The notes under the pieces were generated by a model. It saw nothing but the letters and a program-made list of their open reading frames with translations. It searched no databases and was not told the DNA's origin. This document shows, piece by piece, positions 6,853 through 9,708 of a stretch of 9,708 bases of DNA (position 1 is its first letter; every line of letters begins with the position of its first letter). The translations under genes and the position numbers were made by a program. Source of the DNA: Actinomycetota bacterium (GTDB taxonomy: Bacteria; Actinomycetota; Acidimicrobiia; Acidimicrobiales; Ilumatobacteraceae); assembly GCA_009704425.1 (NCBI GenBank), contig WLEG01000054.1, positions 1-9,708 on the forward strand. Direction: 5' to 3'.

Positions 6853-7834
6853 GGTGGTTCTCGAGGCGCGCTCCCTGCGCAAGTATTTCCCGACCGGTGC
6901 GTCGAAGATGCTCCAGCGTCCGACCGCCATGGTTCAGGCCGTCGACGACGTGTCGTTCGGTCTCGAGCGCGGCACCACGCTGGCGGTCGTGGGCGAATCC
7001 GGTTGCGGGAAGTCGACCCTCGGTCGATTGCTGGCTCGCCTCATCGAGCCCACGGCGGGTTCCGTCCTCCTGGACGGAGTGGACGTGACCGCGGCGTCCC
7101 CGCGTGAGCTCCTCGCCCTTCGACGGGACGTGCAGGTGGTGTTTCAAGACCCGTACGCCTGCTTGAACCCGCGTCACAGCATCGGTCAGAGCATCGGCAC
7201 TCCCATCCGGATCCAGAAGACCCTGTCGCGCTCGGGCGAGAAGGATCGAGTGCGCGAACTGATGCAGTTGGTCGGGCTGAACCCGGAGCATTACAACCGA
7301 TTCCCGCACGAGTTCTCGGGAGGCCAACGTCAGCGGGCGGGCATTGCCCGCGCGTTGGCTCTCCAACCCAAGGTGATCATCGCCGACGAACCGGTGTCCG
7401 CTCTCGACGTGTCGATCCAAGCGCAGATCCTGAATCTCATGGAGGACCTCCAGACGACGATGGGGTTGTCGTACGTGTTCATCGCTCATGACCTGTCGGT
7501 GGTTCGACACATCGCGGATCGGGTGGCGGTGATGTATCTCGGCAAGATCGTCGAGATCGGTGATCCACGGTCGGTGTACGAGCGCACCGCGCACCCGTAC
7601 ACCAAGGCGCTCTTGTCGGCCGTTCCCGTGGCCGATCCGCGGGCGGCCGGTGGTCGGTCCCGCATCGTCCTGACCGGAGACGTTCCGAGCCCGGTGAACC
7701 CCCCCTCCGGTTGCCGATTTCGCACCCGCTGCCCCAAGGCCGAGGCGCGTTGCGCCAGCGAGGAGCCGTCGCTGGAGGCGCGTGCCGGGTCCGACGGTGT
7801 CGATCACCTCGTGGCCTGCCATTTCCCCGACTGA
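6842..7834 (+). CDS. Peptide-type ABC importer ATPase, DppF/OppF family
   Basis: Second ATPase of the importer, 330 residues, pairing with the D-type subunit. Motifs: Walker A GESGCGKS (51-58), Gln102 in VVFQDPYACLNP, signature SGGQRQR (159-165), Walker B VIIADEPVSALD (178-189), and His216 in IAHDLS. The N-terminal KYFPTGASKMLQRP and VQAVDDVSF are typical of DppF. The C-terminal extension again has four cysteines, C291, C297, C304 and C326, spaced like those of the D subunit, so it could also hold an iron-sulfur cluster. ATG 6842 is supported by GGGAGGT at 6831-6837 and overlaps the D gene by 11 bases. No terminator follows; secG begins 20 bases downstream, so read-through into secG is likely. 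Confidence 0.96.
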   Translation: MTAEVVLEARSLRKYFPTGASKMLQRPTAMVQAVDDVSFGLERGTTLAVVGESGCGKSTLGRLLARLIEPTAGSVLLDGVDVTAASPRELLALRRDVQVVFQDPYACLNPRHSIGQSIGTPIRIQKTLSRSGEKDRVRELMQLVGLNPEHYNRFPHEFSGGQRQRAGIARALALQPKVIIADEPVSALDVSIQAQILNLMEDLQTTMGLSYVFIAHDLSVVRHIADRVAVMYLGKIVEIGDPRSVYERTAHPYTKALLSAVPVADPRAAGGRSRIVLTGDVPSPVNPPSGCRFRTRCPKAEARCASEEPSLEARAGSDGVDHLVACHFPD

Positions 7835-7840
7835 CGCCGT

Positions 7841-7846
7841 TAGGCT
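7841..7846 (+). promoter_or_regulatory. Candidate -10 box for secG (leaderless)
   Basis: TAGGCT is followed by eight bases and then the GTG start of secG, so transcription would begin at or within a couple of bases of the start codon. This is the usual layout of leaderless actinobacterial genes. There is no Shine-Dalgarno sequence in the gap, which agrees. No clear -35 is seen. Confidence 0.5.
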
Positions 7847-7854
7847 CTGCCCTC

Positions 7855-8094
7855 GTGCGTGACCTGGTGATGTACTTCATGGTGGTGGTCAATGTCGTTT
7901 CGACCATCGGAATGGTCGCTGGCATCCTGATGCACAGCGGCAAGGGCGGCGGTTTGTCCGACATGTTCGGAGGTGGAAGCGGAGCCGGTATCGGTTCGGC
8001 GGCCGCCGAGCGCAACCTCAACCGCATCACGTTCGTCGTCGCACTCGTGTGGGTGGTCTCGATCCTCAGCCTCGGCTTCTTGCTGGTTCGCTGA
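7855..8094 (+). CDS. secG: Protein-export membrane protein SecG
   Basis: Small auxiliary subunit of the SecYEG translocon in the cytoplasmic membrane, aiding SecA-driven export. The 79-residue product has two membrane helices (about residues 5-25 and 57-77) joined by the conserved glycine-rich loop HSGKGGGLSDMFGGG and then AERNLNRIT, which is diagnostic of SecG; the length is also typical. The GTG at 7855 is chosen because it follows a -10 box at leaderless spacing and gives a natural N-terminus; ATG 7870 in frame would start within helix 1. Linkage to pgk and tpiA is usual in actinobacteria, here with five importer genes in between. Confidence 0.92.
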   Translation: MRDLVMYFMVVVNVVSTIGMVAGILMHSGKGGGLSDMFGGGSGAGIGSAAAERNLNRITFVVALVWVVSILSLGFLLVR

Positions 8095-8116
8095 TCGGCC
8101 CACCCGGCGGTATCTT
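8087..8116 (+). promoter_or_regulatory. Candidate promoter of tRNA-Leu
   Basis: The -10 box TATCTT (8111-8116) lies 11 bases before the mature tRNA 5' end, and TTCGCT (8087-8092) with an 18-base spacer is a weak -35 overlapping the end of secG. Initiation near 8123 would leave a leader of about five bases for RNase P to remove. Confidence 0.45.
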
Positions 8117-8127
8117 TGGTGTCCCAC

Positions 8128-8214
8128 GTCGAAGTGGCGGAATAGGCAGACGCGCTAGCTTGAGGGGCTAGTGATCGTAAGATCGTGGGGGTTCAAGTCC
8201 CCCCTTCGACACCA
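8128..8214 (+). tRNA. tRNA-Leu (anticodon GAG)
   Basis: An 87-base class II tRNA. The 7-bp acceptor stem GTCGAAG/CTTCGAC (8128-8134 and 8204-8210) is perfect and is followed by discriminator A and an encoded CCA (8212-8214). The anticodon stem CTAGC/GCTAG (8155-8159 and 8167-8171) encloses loop TTGAGGG with anticodon GAG at 8162-8164, which reads CUC and CUU. The long variable arm GATC-GTAA-GATC and the T arm GGGGG-TTCAAGT-CCCCC confirm a leucine tRNA and exclude serine by anticodon. Every stem is intact, so it should be functional. Confidence 0.97.
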
Positions 8215-8227
8215 CACCAATTCAATC

Positions 8228-8260
8228 CGGACCGGCTCTGAGCCGGTCCGTTTCCATTTT
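8228..8260 (+). terminator. Rho-independent terminator of tRNA-Leu
   Basis: Inverted repeat CGGACCGGCTC (8228-8238) and GAGCCGGTCCG (8240-8250) folds into about ten GC-rich pairs with a three-base loop, followed by TTTCCATTTT. It starts 14 bases after the tRNA CCA end. This is a classical intrinsic terminator for plus-strand transcription. Confidence 0.88.
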
Positions 8261-8317
8261 GCGACAATTTGTCGCTTTGTGTACATGGCGCGTGTACACA
8301 AAGCGACAAATTGTCGC
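8261..8317. repeat. 57-bp nested palindrome with 25-bp perfect arms
   Basis: Arms 8261-8285 and 8293-8317 are exact reverse complements around TGGCGCG. Each arm is composite: an outer near-palindrome of 15 bases (GCGACAATTTGTCGC on the left, GCGACAAATTGTCGC on the right) and an inner TTTGTGTACA or its complement, containing the palindrome TGTACA. Direct repeats of ATTTT (8256-8260 and 8318-8322; CATTTTGC if the arm edges are counted) flank it. It encodes nothing that I recognise. Candidate roles are a miniature mobile element, a double operator, a cruciform, or a second terminator between convergent units. The symmetry is certain; the role is unknown. Confidence 0.85.
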
Positions 8318-8371
8318 ATTTTGCTTGGGTGAGGGGGATGTCCCGGGGTTTTGGGAATATCCGACACAGCG
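8318..8371. other. Remaining tRNA-thrH intergenic sequence
   Basis: Between the palindrome and the thrH stop codon only a weak, interrupted inverted repeat is visible (GGATGTCCC near 8337-8345 against GGGAATATCC at 8353-8362). On the minus strand no T-run follows it, so I cannot call a thrH terminator here. Confidence 0.3.
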
Positions 8372-9001
8372 TCAGTTCGACTTCAGTGCGTCCATCAGCG
8401 ACCTGAACAGGTCCTCGTAGGAGTCGAGCGCGGGGAACTGCGGAAACTCGGCGATGACGTTGTTCGGGGCGTGAAACAGGAAACCGGCGTGCGCCGCCCC
8501 CAGCATCGTGGTGTCGTTGTACGAGTCGCCGGCGGCGACCACACGGAGATTCAGCGACCGGAAAGCCTCGACCGCCTTCTGCTTCTGGTTCTCCTGACGC
8601 AGTTCGAAGTCGACGATCCGATCGTCACTCACGATGAGCCGATGACAGAAAATGGTCGGCAGACCCAGTTTGCGCATCAGTGGACGTGCGAACTGCTCGA
8701 AGGTGTCGGACAGGATCACCAGTTGGGTCTGCGAACGCAGATCGGCGACGAACTTCACGGCTCCGGGCAGGGGATCGAGACCGTCGATCACGTCTTCGAT
8801 CAGTGACATCGTGAGCCCTTCGCGATCGAGGATGTCGATTCGGTAGCGCATCAACTTGTCGTAGTCCGGCTCGTCTCGGGTGGTCCGGCGAAGTTCGGCC
8901 AACCCGGTGCGTTCGGCGACCGCCACCCAGATCTCCGGCACGAGAACCCCTTCCAGATCGAGGCAGACGAGGTTCTGGCTGGGACCGTTGGCGATGCTCA
9001 C
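8372..9001 (-). CDS. thrH: ThrH-type phosphoserine phosphatase / homoserine phosphotransferase (HAD superfamily)
   Basis: Cytosolic HAD-fold enzyme. Characterised ThrH dephosphorylates phosphoserine in serine synthesis and can pass the phosphate to homoserine. From the GTG at 9001 it has 209 residues, close to the roughly 205 of Pseudomonas ThrH. Motif I is CLDLEGVLVPEIW (Asp15 nucleophile, Glu17), the DxE form typical of ThrH and not the DxD of ordinary SerB. Motif II is VILSDTF, the conserved lysine follows in ENQKQKAVEAF, and motif III is GDSYNDTTML (158-167). HAGFLFHAP and EFPQFPALDSYEDL near the C-terminus also match ThrH. An open frame continues upstream to an ATG at 9121, but that extra 40 residues has no family counterpart and overlaps a good promoter. 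Transcribed towards the tRNA unit. Activity on homoserine is inferred from the family only. Confidence 0.93.
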   Translation of the reverse strand: MSIANGPSQNLVCLDLEGVLVPEIWVAVAERTGLAELRRTTRDEPDYDKLMRYRIDILDREGLTMSLIEDVIDGLDPLPGAVKFVADLRSQTQLVILSDTFEQFARPLMRKLGLPTIFCHRLIVSDDRIVDFELRQENQKQKAVEAFRSLNLRVVAAGDSYNDTTMLGAAHAGFLFHAPNNVIAEFPQFPALDSYEDLFRSLMDALKSN

Positions 9002-9007
9002 CGGGTC

Positions 9008-9037
9008 ATTCTGGCATCGAAGCGGACAGACGACCAA
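9008..9037 (-). promoter_or_regulatory. Candidate thrH promoter (leaderless)
   Basis: On the minus strand TTGGTC (9037-9032), an 18-base spacer and CAGAAT (9013-9008) precede the GTG start at 9001 by six bases. Transcription would therefore begin at the start codon. No Shine-Dalgarno sequence is present, which supports a leaderless start and the 209-residue product. Confidence 0.5.
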
Positions 9038-9125
9038 CGAAGTCCCCACTCGTCGAGTGAGTCGGCTCCCGATCTGTAGTAGAAACGTGGCGTGGGGGCG
9101 TGGCGTGCAGGGTTCTGACAACCGT

Positions 9126-9708
9126 ATGCCGTCGGTCAGTTGGTCGTTGCTCGATCAGGATGTTGCGATCATGTCGTGGATGTCCGGTGGAGAAGCCAAC
9201 GATTGGTGCGTGCGCTGTTGTCGCCGTTATGGCCTGCCGCCCGACATGACGGGGGACGTGCTCTCGGCCACGTGGATTCGACTGCGTCGCGCGCTCGATC
9301 GTCGCGATGAACCCTTCGAGGACATCTCGACCGCCGAATCGGCCGCACGGTACGCCGCAAGGGCATGTGAGAACACCGCCATCGATTTCAGTCGCTCGGT
9401 CCGTCGCCGACCAGAGGCCGTGGAGCTACGGGTTTTCGATTCCGAGGGTGGCCCCGGGCTGGATTCGTTGCCGCTCGTCGAGAGTCGGGTCTCCCTCGAA
9501 GAGCTGCGTCGTGTGGCCGTGGGTCTCGCTCGTGACGGCACTCCGTGCGGAGGTTGCCCCGACGATGTCGTGGTGGCGTCCGCGTTGTGGATCATCAACG
9601 CGCAGATCATCGGAGATTCCGGTTCGTTGTCGGACCTCCTGTACGAATCATTGACAGCGGTCGACCCCATGTTCCCGTCCGACCGTGGGGATGCCGCACG
9701 ACAGCGCA
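9126..9708 (+). CDS. Sigma-70 region 2-like protein, 3' end cut by window
   Basis: A frame open without stop from ATG 9126 to the window end (194 codons visible), divergent from thrH. It is the only long frame here whose composition looks natural; other frames in this stretch are rich in Arg/Ser as shadow frames are. Residues about 27-100 resemble the helices of ECF sigma region 2: YGLPPDMTGDVLSATWIRLR parallels the usual DAEDLVQETFLRAWRAL, and ARYAARACENTAIDFSRSVR parallels FRAWLYRIARNLAIDHLRRR. After that it departs from the family: CGGCPDDVVVASALWIINAQ does not look like the helix-turn-helix of region 4. Two Cys clusters (WCVRCC near residue 28 and CGGC near 145) are visible. Start is uncertain: GTG 9105, GTG 9087 and ATG 9171 are in frame, and no strong ribosome-binding site marks any of them. 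A divergent sigma factor or a regulator derived from one is the best guess. Confidence 0.5.
   Translation, partial: MPSVSWSLLDQDVAIMSWMSGGEANDWCVRCCRRYGLPPDMTGDVLSATWIRLRRALDRRDEPFEDISTAESAARYAARACENTAIDFSRSVRRRPEAVELRVFDSEGGPGLDSLPLVESRVSLEELRRVAVGLARDGTPCGGCPDDVVVASALWIINAQIIGDSGSLSDLLYESLTAVDPMFPSDRGDAARQR

Noticed and set aside
8128..8324. Phage or integrative-element attachment site at the tRNA-Leu 3' end
   Set aside because: No duplicate of the tRNA 3' end is present downstream in the window and no integrase gene is seen; the palindrome shares no sequence with the tRNA.
8155..8367. A 70-residue minus-strand frame with CRRGDLNPHDLTITS
   Set aside because: It is the antisense of the tRNA-Leu gene plus the terminator and palindrome. 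RRGDLNPH-type peptides are a known artefact of translating tRNA complements.
9001..9121. Extended N-terminus for the ThrH-type protein from ATG 9121
   Set aside because: The added 40 residues have no counterpart in ThrH, and the stretch contains a better-supported promoter that starts transcription at the GTG at 9001.
9227..9670. A 147-residue minus-strand frame at the right end
   Set aside because: Ser/Arg-rich shadow of the sigma-like reading frame, without motifs.
1..9708. CRISPR array, insertion sequence, toxin-antitoxin or defence genes
   Set aside because: No regularly spaced repeats, transposase motifs or nuclease/helicase signatures were found on either strand.

Overview
The window is GC-rich (clearly above 60% by eye), densely coding DNA from a bacterium. 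The order pgk-tpiA with secG a few genes downstream is an actinomycete-type glycolytic/Sec neighbourhood. The short phosphoglycerate kinase, the actinobacterial-style peptide transporter and several start codons lying 6-8 bases after a -10 box all suggest Actinomycetota. Class Acidimicrobiia is my best guess, from memory of related proteins and not from a search.

Layout. 1-1890: the 3' part of pgk (its start lies outside the window), overlapping tpiA; together these are lower-glycolysis enzymes. 1897-7834: a complete peptide-type ABC importer on the plus strand in the order permease C, substrate-binding lipoprotein A, permease B, ATPase D, ATPase F. A palindrome touches the promoter of the first gene. 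A hairpin and a -10 box precede the lipoprotein gene, and a 14-bp stem-loop separates the lipoprotein from permease B. B/D and D/F overlap, so they are translationally coupled. 7841-8094: secG, probably leaderless. 8111-8260: tRNA-Leu(GAG) with encoded CCA, followed by a rho-independent terminator. 8261-8317: an intergenic 57-bp near-perfect nested palindrome that no gene explains. 8372-9001 (minus strand): a ThrH-type phosphoserine phosphatase/homoserine phosphotransferase. 9126-9708 (plus strand): the start of a protein whose N-terminal half looks like sigma-70 region 2, cut by the window end.

How it works together. pgk and tpiA are housekeeping. The importer cassette sits where many actinobacteria have tpiA directly followed by secG. 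The lipoprotein captures a peptide-like solute outside the membrane, the two permeases form the channel, and the two ATPases drive uptake. RNA structure around the lipoprotein gene probably sets its dose relative to the membrane parts. The convergent tRNA and thrH units are separated by the terminator and the palindrome. thrH and the sigma-like gene diverge from a 124-bp spacer.

Most of the window is ordinary core genome. I do not see a clear new multi-gene system. The items most worth a second look are the 57-bp palindrome, the operator-like palindrome at the importer promoter, the intra-operon stem-loop, and the sigma-like protein with no recognisable region 4.
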